The notes under the pieces: generated by a model
What the model was told of the DNA's origin: nothing
Databases searched by the model: none
What the model saw: the letters and a program-made list of their open reading frames with translations, nothing else
Translations under genes and position numbers: made by a program
Source of the DNA: Rhodospirillum sp. UBA1311
GTDB lineage: Bacteria > Pseudomonadota > Alphaproteobacteria > Rhodospirillales > Rhodospirillaceae
Assembly (NCBI GenBank): GCA_002307145.1
Contig: DBTR01000077.1
Coordinates: 2,764-47,739 of the forward strand
Length of the DNA stretch: 44,976 nucleotides
Direction: 5' to 3'
Shown here: positions 7,824 to 16,126 of the stretch, piece after piece
Position numbering within the stretch: position 1 is the stretch's first letter
Layout: each line of letters begins with the position of its first letter

Positions 7824-8939
7824 TTACTTTGCCTGTTCGAGCAAGGTCTTGGCTTCGGCATCGCCCGCCGTTGCCGCCTTGCCCAGCCATTCCTTCGCCT
7901 TGTCCTGCTGGCCCGGAAGACCGAGGAGGATCTTGCCGAGGCGGCGCTCCGCCTCGACGTTGCCCGCCTTCGCCGCCGGTTCGTACCAATAGGCTGCGGT
8001 TTCGGCGTCGGGCTTGTCCATCGGGCTGGTGGACTTCGACCAGGTGTCCGGGTCGTACATGTGGCCGAGCGCGATGGCGGAGTCCGCGCTGCCGAGGCGG
8101 GCGGCGTATTGATGCACCAGCATCGCGAAGTCGAGGTGGCCCTGGCCGCCGAGTTCGACCGCCTTCGCGGTGGCGGCCTCGGCGCTCGGGTTGGTGGCGA
8201 TGTAGCGCGAGAGCGCCTCGCGGCTGTCGATCGGGCCGTTGACGGCGACCGGCGCGGCGGGTTCGGGCGCGGTAGCCACCGGAGTCGCCGGAGCCTCGGC
8301 GCCCTTGCCGAACGGCGGCAGTCCCGCGAAATACCATCCGCCCGCCACCAGGATCAGCACCAGCACCGTGCCGAGGATCACTACCCCCGGCGAGGTGCGG
8401 CGCGGACGGTCGACGAGATCGGTCGGATCGCTGACGATCGGGGTAAGCGGCACGAACGGCGGCTGCTGGTCGAGCGGTTCGGCGCGCAGCGGACGCATCG
8501 GCTCCGGATCGGGTTCGGGATCGACGACGACCGGGTCGGGCTCGGACTGGCGCACCGTGCGCACCCCGGATTCCACCCGCGCGCCCGCAGCCGACGACGC
8601 CAGGAGGCCGCGTACCGTCACCCGCCCCTGCTCCTTCACCCCTGCCGCCTCGACGCCCATCAGCACGAGGCAGTTGGGCGGCAGGGTGGCGATCGGATCG
8701 ACGATCTCGGGACCGAGGCGCAGCACCTTCCCACCGCCTTCGTCGCTCGGCGCGCCGACGGAATGGAGCACGGTTTGCGTGGTCCACTGACCGCCGGTGC
8801 CGAGGAAGGTCTCGGCCCCCTGATTGCGCTCCACCCAGAAATCGAGCGCACCCGTCTCGGGCGGCAGGCCGATGATCTTCAAAAGGCCGTATCCGGGACC
8901 GCGCGCCGGATCGACGGTCAGATCAATGCGTATCGCCAT
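7824..8939 (-). CDS. Single-pass membrane protein with Sel1-like repeats
   Basis: A 371-residue protein in three parts. Residues 1-115 form an unrecognised compact domain with no signal peptide, then an acidic Pro-rich linker (about 130-180), one membrane segment (about 186-206, VVILGTVLVLILVAGGWYFA), and a C-terminal region from about 230 with Sel1/TPR-like helical repeats containing AAYWYEPAAKAGNVEAERRL and AKEWLGKAATAGDAEAKTLL. The topology should be cytoplasmic N-terminus and periplasmic repeats. It lies between srfC (12 bases away) and the secreted vWA gene. Sel1 repeats bind proteins, so it may link cytoplasmic SrfB/SrfC to periplasmic partners; this is inferred from topology and position. 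Confidence 0.78.
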   Translation of the reverse strand: MAIRIDLTVDPARGPGYGLLKIIGLPPETGALDFWVERNQGAETFLGTGGQWTTQTVLHSVGAPSDEGGGKVLRLGPEIVDPIATLPPNCLVLMGVEAAGVKEQGRVTVRGLLASSAAGARVESGVRTVRQSEPDPVVVDPEPDPEPMRPLRAEPLDQQPPFVPLTPIVSDPTDLVDRPRRTSPGVVILGTVLVLILVAGGWYFAGLPPFGKGAEAPATPVATAPEPAAPVAVNGPIDSREALSRYIATNPSAEAATAKAVELGGQGHLDFAMLVHQYAARLGSADSAIALGHMYDPDTWSKSTSPMDKPDAETAAYWYEPAAKAGNVEAERRLGKILLGLPGQQDKAKEWLGKAATAGDAEAKTLLEQAK

Positions 8940-8951
8940 GGTTCGCTCGCC

Positions 8952-11597
8952 TTATGCTTCCGCCCCGGCGATCGTCTTGACGATCGCGCCGAGGCGCATG
9001 TTCTGTTCCGGACTGATCTCGCTGCCCGCCGTGTGCCCGGCATTGCCGATCGCGGTGTGGGCGAAGGCGTCCAGCCAGTCGTAGATCTGGTACGCGGTGA
9101 AGTTGAGCGGCTCGTCGCCCACCTGCGGCAGGCCCTCGAACCGAGGCGGCGCCGCGAACAGGCGGCGGCCCTTGACCCACCGGGATTCCGGGCGCTTGTC
9201 CTCGGGCTTCTCGCGGAAGCCGAAGGTGTCGACGTATTCGGCGATCGCGGCGCAGGCGACCAGCGCCTGCTGGTCCACCAGCCGTTCGCGCTTGGTCCCG
9301 GCACGATCCTCGGCGACGCGCAGGCGGTCGGCGAGGCGGCTTTCGATGCGCTGGCGATCCGCGCCCGTGATCACTTCATCGACGATGATCTGGAGGATCT
9401 CAGCCGAGAGGGCGAAGAAGCGATGCACGTCCTGGCTGTCCGGCAAGCCGCGAAGCTGCTTCTGCCAGTCGGAAATCAGCCGCTTGGCGAGCCGAGCCGA
9501 ACCGCCGACGGCGGGCTCGACCCCGGTCACCGGCATGCCGAGATCGAGCGAGATGAACCCCCCGCCGATCAGCATCACGTCGGTGGGGCCGTCCGGGCCT
9601 TCCGCCTCCGCCTCGGTTTCGGCGCGCAGGTAGAGGGCGCGGACGTGTTCGGAGGACGGCTGCATCAGCGCCACGAGTTCGCCGAGGAGGTGCGGACGCG
9701 GCATCAGGGCCTTGATCACCTTGTCCGCCGCGGCCTTCTTGCGTTCGACCTCGTCCGCCCCCTCGGAGCGGTAATACTTGCCGAACTGCGCCTCGACCAG
9801 ATCGTGGGCGAGCGCATCCACGAGTTCGCCGATGCGGGTGAGTTTTTCCGTCCGCCGCGTCACCTGTTCGATGTAGGCGAGGATCCGGCCCATGCCGCCG
9901 TCGTCGATTTCGAGCATCGCGTCCCAGGCCGCGCCCGGGTCGGCGACGAAGGTCCGCACCAGCGGCTCTTCGAGGAAGGTGCGGCGCATCAACGCGAGGC
10001 GGTCGACGTGCTGCGGCTCGATACCGACCTCGCGGTTCGCCTCGCTGCGGAAGATCCCCTCGCCCATCCCCGGCTTGCGCACCAGGTAGACGTTGGAGAA
10101 CGGCGCCTTCGGCGTCCAATAGCTCAGCCATTCGAAGGACTTGAACTTTTCGAGGATGGTCTGCTTCATCAGCCCCGGCCACGCGGTGCGGATCAAATCC
10201 TCGGTCTCGTCCTTGTCCTTGGTCAGCCGCTGGTCGAACTTGGTGATCGCCCAGACCAGCCCCGGCTTGCGCCGGGCGCGCTCCTCGGGGGTCGCGCCTT
10301 GCGTGGTCTCGATCCACTCGGTGAGCGCCGGGCCCATGTCGCTGGTGTTGGTCTGGTCCTGGCTGCCGGTACACATCACCAGCACGTTCATGTCGTAGTC
10401 TTCGGTATAGCGCTCGAACAGGTAGGCGACCTTGCCGCGCAGCAGCAGTTCCGCCACCGGATCGCAGTTTTCGAGCTGCTTGCCGACGTCGCTCAGGGCG
10501 GAAACCTTCAGCCGCGCGCGATAGCCGGGGAAGTCGAGGAGGTCGACGCTTTCCAGGAGTTCGGCGCGCGGCGGCTCGGCGAGCGCGAAGCCCATCTCGC
10601 GGGAGAGCGCCGCCAGAACCGAGCGCGGCAAACCCACCGAGTTGTGGTATTCGCCGGAAAGCGCGGGCACCACGTTGACCTTGTCGGCGGAATCCCGCCC
10701 CAGGCGTTCGAGGATGTCGACATTCATGATGTTGTCGCGCTGGGTGTAGCCGCCCGCGCCGTCGGGACGCACCAGGGCGGCCAACTCGGCGAACACCACC
10801 GACGCATTGCCGACCTGGGCGAGCGCATCGCGCAGCCTGAGATAGACGTCGGTGAGCTCCGGCACCTGGCCCCAAAGCAGCGCGAACAGCTTGGCGCGGT
10901 CGGCGGCCTCCAGGAACGGCGCGATCCGCGTCGCGGTCGGCCAGAAGTCGGCCTGGAACACCCCCATCGAGCGCGGGAACCGCTTGACGAAGTAATCCAT
11001 CACGTCGACCACGTCGTCGGCGGAGAGGCCACCGGTTTCCGCCGCCTGGACCTTGCCGCGCAGGCCGTCAATCTCGGCATGCAGCAGGTCGTGGGTGGCG
11101 TGGAAACTGGTCTTCTCGGAATCGAAGTCCATCAGGTAGGTGTTGCCGAGGATCTTGATCACCTCGGCCTCGGAGAGCAGCATCAGCGCCACCGGGAAAC
11201 CCTTCGGAACCGGCTTCGGCTGGCGGGTGAAGCGGGTGACGATGCCGGTCGCCTCCTTGCCGCGCCCGGGCGGGTTGATGTGGCTGATGAAGTTGAGCCG
11301 CGCGCCGTCCAGGTCGGTTTCGAGAGTGCCGTTCGCACCGCTCGCCAGTGCCGAGATCAGGTGCGACTTGCCCGCCTGGGAAATTCCGAAGAAGCCGACC
11401 GTCACCGGACGCTCCGCCGCCGCGCCGAGCCGCCGCGCGGCATTGCGGGCGCGGCGCAGGCGCTCGATCAGGCCGTCGGCGTCGCGGTCGAGGCTCGTGC
11501 TGTCGAGGCGCACCTCGGCGATCCAATCGGCGGCGCGGTTGGTGCCTTCGATGATCGCCGAGCAGCGCTGGCTCAAATGTTCTGGCGTGGGAGTCAC
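8952..11597 (-). CDS. srfC: SrfC family protein, dynamin-like GTPase
   Basis: An 881-residue protein of the putative virulence factor SrfC family. GTPase motifs are visible: P-loop GISQAGKS (71-78), a threonine-containing switch I candidate KEATGIVTRF (113-122), G3 DFPG (354-357) and G4 TKFD (451-454). The spacing and the bulky helical C-terminus resemble dynamin-like proteins rather than small GTPases. The start is GTG at 11597, with AGGAGG upstream; no ATG fits. It follows srfB by 16 bases. In Salmonella srfC belongs to the SsrB-regulated srfABC operon; the biochemical function of the family has, to my knowledge, not been settled. Expected to be cytoplasmic or membrane-associated. The family assignment is from recognisable sequence; GTPase activity is inferred. 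Confidence 0.87.
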   Translation of the reverse strand: MTPTPEHLSQRCSAIIEGTNRAADWIAEVRLDSTSLDRDADGLIERLRRARNAARRLGAAAERPVTVGFFGISQAGKSHLISALASGANGTLETDLDGARLNFISHINPPGRGKEATGIVTRFTRQPKPVPKGFPVALMLLSEAEVIKILGNTYLMDFDSEKTSFHATHDLLHAEIDGLRGKVQAAETGGLSADDVVDVMDYFVKRFPRSMGVFQADFWPTATRIAPFLEAADRAKLFALLWGQVPELTDVYLRLRDALAQVGNASVVFAELAALVRPDGAGGYTQRDNIMNVDILERLGRDSADKVNVVPALSGEYHNSVGLPRSVLAALSREMGFALAEPPRAELLESVDLLDFPGYRARLKVSALSDVGKQLENCDPVAELLLRGKVAYLFERYTEDYDMNVLVMCTGSQDQTNTSDMGPALTEWIETTQGATPEERARRKPGLVWAITKFDQRLTKDKDETEDLIRTAWPGLMKQTILEKFKSFEWLSYWTPKAPFSNVYLVRKPGMGEGIFRSEANREVGIEPQHVDRLALMRRTFLEEPLVRTFVADPGAAWDAMLEIDDGGMGRILAYIEQVTRRTEKLTRIGELVDALAHDLVEAQFGKYYRSEGADEVERKKAAADKVIKALMPRPHLLGELVALMQPSSEHVRALYLRAETEAEAEGPDGPTDVMLIGGGFISLDLGMPVTGVEPAVGGSARLAKRLISDWQKQLRGLPDSQDVHRFFALSAEILQIIVDEVITGADRQRIESRLADRLRVAEDRAGTKRERLVDQQALVACAAIAEYVDTFGFREKPEDKRPESRWVKGRRLFAAPPRFEGLPQVGDEPLNFTAYQIYDWLDAFAHTAIGNAGHTAGSEISPEQNMRLGAIVKTIAGAEA

Positions 11598-11613
11598 CGC
11601 TCCGTCCTCCTGT

Positions 11614-14604
11614 TCAGCGAATGATGCTGCCGGTGTCGAGCCAATAGCTGTCCGAGCCCTTGTCCGGGCTCGGCAACGTGAACAGCCGGATGCTCACCGC
11701 GTTGCGGTTGATCGCCGCTCCGCCCGCGATGCCCGCCTCGATCACCACCGGGCGGTCGACCTTGCCGCGCCGCTTGCGGCCGAGGCGCACCATCAGCGCG
11801 GTGGCGTGCTGGTCCTCGCCGTAGATCGCGCGGTGCGCCGTGCTGTTTTCCTCGCCGACGAACTCCAGGAGATAGAGCGGGCTCGCGCCCCAGCGGGCGG
11901 AATCGAGCTGGCGGAAGCCCAACACCGTCGGCCCGCGCACCGGGAAGGCGACCTCCTCGGGGAAGTCCCATTCCGGATTGTCGAAGTCGACGTCGCGGTA
12001 ATAGACCTCTTCGCGCTTGATCAGCATGTTCTTGTCCACATGGCCGATGTAGCGGACCGTGGAATAGTTGCGGATCTCGTTGGCACGGAAGAAGAAGTTC
12101 GGCAGGCGCCCCTGCCCCAGCAGGCACAGCATCGCGCCGACGGCCGCGGTGGTCTTGGGGTCGTCGATGCGGCCGTCGCGGTTGAACGGATACCAGCCGC
12201 CGGTACGGTAGTTGCGCAACGGAATCACCCGGTCGGGCGGCAACGGTAGCAGCGCGCGCACCAGAGCCTGCACCCCCGGTAGGCTCGAAGGCCGCCCGGT
12301 GAGCAGCAGCACGTCGCAATCGTAGTCGAAAACGATCTCGCAGAGCGAACGGATCGGCCGCGCCACCTCGACGTTGCCGGAGGTGAACAGCTTGTGCAGC
12401 GCCGCCATGTCGAAGGGCAGCGACACCGTCATCAGGTCGAAGTCGGCGGCGCCCGGAGCCTTGCCGCGCACGCCCTTGGCGAAATAGGCCAGGACCTCCG
12501 GCGACGGCGCGTGGGTGCCCAGCACCTCGCCGAAGCTCGGCGTCGAGACGTCGGCGGTGGAGAGCGGATCGTAGGCCTCGTAGGCCTTCAGCACCGCGAG
12601 CGCGAGCGGGTAGAACACCTGGAGGGTCAGTTGCTGGCGCAGGATCTTGTCCTGCATCGACAGCGACGGGCTGGTGCCCATCAAATCGCCCAGGAGCGCG
12701 CGGGTTTCGCGCACGCCGTGGGCGTCCAGCGCTTCGGTCAGGCGCGGCACGATCACCTTGGTGATCACGTCGAGAACGATGTCGTCGCCCGCGATCTTGA
12801 AGCCGTCGCGGAACACCTGCTTCGGCAGGATCGAGACGTTGCCGCCGCGCCCGTCGTCGAGGCTGTAGTCGCAGACCACGAGGTCGGTGGTGCCGCCGCC
12901 GACGTCGATCGAGGCGACGCGCAGGCTCCGGCCCGCATCCTCCGGGCGAACCCGCCGGAACGCCTGGAAGAAGTCCTCCGGACGGCCGCCGAAGTGGTCG
13001 ATGATCTCGGAATAGAGAAACACCACCTGGGCGCAGGTTGCCTCGTCCCATTTCACCAGGTGCTGGGGCAGCGGCGGCCAGGCGGCGGCGCGGTCGGCCT
13101 CGGTCTCGACGGCCATGTCCACCGGATGCCAGTCGAGCGCCTTCCAGACCAGGCCGATCGCCTGGCGCATCCGCTCCTCGAAGATCTGGCGCTCGGGCAG
13201 CGGCATCGAGGGCGGCACGGTCAGCACCACCGAGCGCAGTTGGCGCGGCTTGTCCGGATAGCCCTGGTTGTGGCGTTGCTTCGGGCTGTTGATCTGGGTC
13301 AGGGCCTGGGCCAGCACTTCGGCGAGCATGAAGGTCATCAGCGAACTGCGCGAATAGTGCGGCAGGAACACCGGGATCTGCTCTTCGAGCGGCAGGGTGA
13401 ACAGCGCCTCGCCCTCGCCGTTGACGAGATTGCCGACCGGGGCGGCGGTGGCGCGCGGCTCGGATTCCGACTTGTTGAACGAGACGTTGAAGCGCCATCC
13501 GGATTCGAAGCCGACCTCGTCCCAGAGGTACCGCTTCGGGCTCGACAGCCCGGTCGCGCCCTCGGTGCCGCGACGCCGCGCGGCGAGGCGCGTCGCCTCC
13601 GCGCCGACGCGGGCGATGGTCGGCCAGAGGAACATGTCGTTGCGGCCGCTCTGGGCGGAGAAGTTGACCTTGCCGAACGCGGCCTCGGCGAACTCGACGC
13701 GACTCTCGAAGGCGGCGGTGTAGACCTTGTGCGGTTGGCCGAGATCGCGGAGTTCGAGGCGATAATGGTTGTTGAGGCCGTTGCTCTCCTGCGGGTGGTC
13801 CTCCATCAGGAGGCCGCACGAACGGGAATTGCCGACGTCGAGGACGAGGTCGACCTGGATCGGTTTTTCGAGATCGCCCGCCTCGTGCGAGACGATCCTG
13901 AGGCGCGGCGGCGAAACCTTGACGCCAAGGAACCACAACACGTTGAGGTAATGGGCGAAGTAGCGGCGGGAATTGAGTTCGTCCTCGATCTCCTCGGGTG
14001 CGGCGCGCTTCGCCTTCATCCGTTCGACGAAGATCTCCTTCAGCCACGCCTCGACCCACGGCTGGTCGAGGAACCAGCCCATGTCGTCGCCCTTCCATGA
14101 CAGCGCGAACCGCGCGCCGCCATCGACGTCGTCGGCCTTGCGCGGGATCAGGTACGACGACCCGGCGACCTCCTCCTCCGCCACGGCGGTATCGAAGGCG
14201 AAGACGACGCGGTGCGAGTGCCCGTGTTCGGTATCCTCGCCCGGGGCAAGCGGCACGATCCGCGCGCGCGCCCAGTTGCGCGGACCCTGGACGAAGTCGG
14301 TCGCGCGAAGGCGCAGGTAGGGCACCGGCACCCAAACGTCGCTGAACACGTCGAGGCTCTCCGCCAACAGCGTTTCGAGCTTGGCGTCGGGGGTCATCGC
14401 GGCGTGGGTGTTGGGGTGGAGGTAGGCGTCCCGCGCCGCGTCGTAATCGAGGCGGATCAATCCGGACGAACCGTCGGTGCGGCGGACGAACGCGCCCGGC
14501 GCTTCCTTGCGCGGCTCCACGGAAAGGCCGAAGTCCATGAACTGGATGCCCGAGCGCATGATCAGCGTGGCGTCTTTCTCGAACTGGATCAGCTGTGCGA
14601 GCAT
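11614..14604 (-). CDS. srfB: SrfB family protein with ASKHA ATPase motifs
   Basis: A 996-residue member of the SrfB family. Two phosphate-binding loops of the actin/Hsp70 superfamily are visible, DVGNSRSCG (about 256-264) and DVGGGTTDL (about 567-575), and an adenosine-motif-like stretch LLTGRPSSLPGV lies farther on, so ATP binding is likely. The start chosen (14604, MLAQLIQFEKDATLI) fits the usual family N-terminus; the frame extends upstream to a TTG at 14643 and an ATG at 14613. The distance between the two phosphate loops is larger than in DnaK, implying insertions. It lies between srfA and srfC in the train. In Salmonella the protein is listed as a SsrB-regulated factor with unknown activity. 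Confidence 0.87.
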   Translation of the reverse strand: MLAQLIQFEKDATLIMRSGIQFMDFGLSVEPRKEAPGAFVRRTDGSSGLIRLDYDAARDAYLHPNTHAAMTPDAKLETLLAESLDVFSDVWVPVPYLRLRATDFVQGPRNWARARIVPLAPGEDTEHGHSHRVVFAFDTAVAEEEVAGSSYLIPRKADDVDGGARFALSWKGDDMGWFLDQPWVEAWLKEIFVERMKAKRAAPEEIEDELNSRRYFAHYLNVLWFLGVKVSPPRLRIVSHEAGDLEKPIQVDLVLDVGNSRSCGLLMEDHPQESNGLNNHYRLELRDLGQPHKVYTAAFESRVEFAEAAFGKVNFSAQSGRNDMFLWPTIARVGAEATRLAARRRGTEGATGLSSPKRYLWDEVGFESGWRFNVSFNKSESEPRATAAPVGNLVNGEGEALFTLPLEEQIPVFLPHYSRSSLMTFMLAEVLAQALTQINSPKQRHNQGYPDKPRQLRSVVLTVPPSMPLPERQIFEERMRQAIGLVWKALDWHPVDMAVETEADRAAAWPPLPQHLVKWDEATCAQVVFLYSEIIDHFGGRPEDFFQAFRRVRPEDAGRSLRVASIDVGGGTTDLVVCDYSLDDGRGGNVSILPKQVFRDGFKIAGDDIVLDVITKVIVPRLTEALDAHGVRETRALLGDLMGTSPSLSMQDKILRQQLTLQVFYPLALAVLKAYEAYDPLSTADVSTPSFGEVLGTHAPSPEVLAYFAKGVRGKAPGAADFDLMTVSLPFDMAALHKLFTSGNVEVARPIRSLCEIVFDYDCDVLLLTGRPSSLPGVQALVRALLPLPPDRVIPLRNYRTGGWYPFNRDGRIDDPKTTAAVGAMLCLLGQGRLPNFFFRANEIRNYSTVRYIGHVDKNMLIKREEVYYRDVDFDNPEWDFPEEVAFPVRGPTVLGFRQLDSARWGASPLYLLEFVGEENSTAHRAIYGEDQHATALMVRLGRKRRGKVDRPVVIEAGIAGGAAINRNAVSIRLFTLPSPDKGSDSYWLDTGSIIR

Positions 14605-14662
14605 CGTTCCCATCCCGTCGTGCGCCGGAAATCGCTCCGGCAAAGGTCCATGGTTCTCTTAC

Positions 14663-16072
14663 CTAGCGGGTCATGTCCACTGAATATTCAGGGCCTTGCT
14701 GCGGCTTGCCGGAACACTTGGCCGCGCCCGAGGCCCCTTGCGTGCATTCCACCGTCGACCGGCCGAAGCTCGACCCGTCGCCGCAACGCGGATCGTCCTG
14801 CCCGGTGATCACCAGCTTGCCGCCCTGCATCGTCGCCGAACTGTTGCCGACGCAGGTGGTGCCGTCGCCCCGGGTGATCGTCACCTTGCCCTTGCCGCCC
14901 TGGAAATCGTATTCGACGCTGGCGGGCAACCCGGTGCGGGAGTCCATCAAGCCGCCGCGCGAAGTCCACTTGCCGTTGAGAAAATCCGTGCCGCCACCTG
15001 CCTTCGCCTGCGGCGGAATGGTGAGCGGCGTCTCGGGCTTGGCCTGGGGCTTGGCGGCGTCGTTCGGCTGCGGCGGGACGGTCTTGTCCTGCGGCGCGGC
15101 ATTATCCTTCGAAGCATCCGGCTGCGGCGGAACCTGCGGCGATTGCGACGCATCGGGCTGGGGCGGCGTCGCGGGCTGGTCCTGCGGCGACGCGCCGGGC
15201 GGCGTGGCCGCATCCGGCACGATCGCGCCATTCGGCACCACGCCGACGGCGCCGTCGGCCGCGGTGCCATTGCCCGGAACCACCACGCCCGGAACCAACA
15301 CGCCGGGAACCACCACGGTGCCGACCGGCGGCACTTCGCGCGTCGGGGGAATTTCGGGGACCTTCTGCTCGCCGACGATCTCGGAACGGAACGCGGGCGG
15401 TAGAATCTCCGGCGCGCAACTCCGCAGGCCGAACAGCCCGAGCAACAACACCAGCAGCAGAAGCAGCAGCCAGAGCCACCAGCGCGACCACCACGGGCGC
15501 GTCGGCGCGAGCACCGGCGCGGCGGGCGGCGGCATCATCGCGGCGGCCTGGGCGGCGGGCACGGCGGGCATCAGGTCGCGGATCGGGTCGGCGTCGGGCA
15601 GGCGCGGGTCGCTGAATCCCCAGAAGGTCAACACCGGCTTGCCGTCGACCGAATAGATGTGGCTTTCGTTGGGAATGCGCATCACGTGCGGCAGCAGCCG
15701 CGCGTAGACCTCGAAGTCGTCCGCGCCGTTCTGCGCCGGGCGACCGCTCAATTGCACGCCGAGGCTGGCCGCGTGCGCCGCGACCTTTTCCCGCGCCGCC
15801 TGGAGCTGGCCGCGCATCGCGTCGCGCTCCTCCGGGCTCGCCGCCGACCACGGCACCACGAGGCCGCCCTCCGGCGCGTACCAATCCACGTCCCTGCCGC
15901 TTTCGCCGATCTGCGGGATCGCCAGCATCGCCGCGATGTCCGCGCCCAACTGGCGGCGGATCGTGGCGCGCACCTGCGGTGCGGAATCGAACACCGGGCG
16001 GCCGACGCTGCCGAGCGCGTTGAACTCGCGCATCGGTGCGGAACGCAGTAGCGGTCCCGAGGCGGTGGCCAT
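14663..16072 (-). CDS. srfA: SrfA family membrane protein
   Basis: A 469-residue protein. Residues 14-160 match the SrfA N-terminal domain (MREFNALGSVGRPVFDS, AIPQIGESGRDVDWY). A Trp-rich membrane anchor follows (about 198-216, poly-Leu) ending in RSC, then a long Pro/Ala/Gln linker and a C-terminal domain of about 100 residues (FLNGKWTSRGG to the end) with four cysteines that probably form disulfides. The N-terminal domain would be cytoplasmic and the C-terminal domain periplasmic. ATG at 16072 has a GGGAG site. The upstream vWA gene encodes a paralogue of the first 220 residues. It is followed after 58 bases by srfB. Confidence 0.83.
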   Translation of the reverse strand: MATASGPLLRSAPMREFNALGSVGRPVFDSAPQVRATIRRQLGADIAAMLAIPQIGESGRDVDWYAPEGGLVVPWSAASPEERDAMRGQLQAAREKVAAHAASLGVQLSGRPAQNGADDFEVYARLLPHVMRIPNESHIYSVDGKPVLTFWGFSDPRLPDADPIRDLMPAVPAAQAAAMMPPPAAPVLAPTRPWWSRWWLWLLLLLLVLLLGLFGLRSCAPEILPPAFRSEIVGEQKVPEIPPTREVPPVGTVVVPGVLVPGVVVPGNGTAADGAVGVVPNGAIVPDAATPPGASPQDQPATPPQPDASQSPQVPPQPDASKDNAAPQDKTVPPQPNDAAKPQAKPETPLTIPPQAKAGGGTDFLNGKWTSRGGLMDSRTGLPASVEYDFQGGKGKVTITRGDGTTCVGNSSATMQGGKLVITGQDDPRCGDGSSFGRSTVECTQGASGAAKCSGKPQQGPEYSVDMTR

Positions 16073-16126
16073 GAGTTTGCTCCCTTCGGTGTCGCCGCGC
16101 GCAGGCGGCGGTCGCTGTCTCAAGAG

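Noticed and set aside
5833..8787. A 984-codon frame for the secreted vWA protein
   Set aside because: The upstream 326 codons are the out-of-frame Sel1-like gene; the signal peptide and ribosome site mark the start at 7809.
5833..8939. Type VI secretion locus, suggested by the PpkA-like vWA domain
   Set aside because: No Hcp, VgrG, TssB/C, ClpV or TssM genes occur in the window; the neighbours are Srf genes.
8061..11624. An 1187-codon open frame on the plus strand opposite srfC and the Sel1-like gene
   Set aside because: It mirrors the minus-strand genes, is rich in Arg, His and Gly without family motifs, and arises from high GC in third positions.
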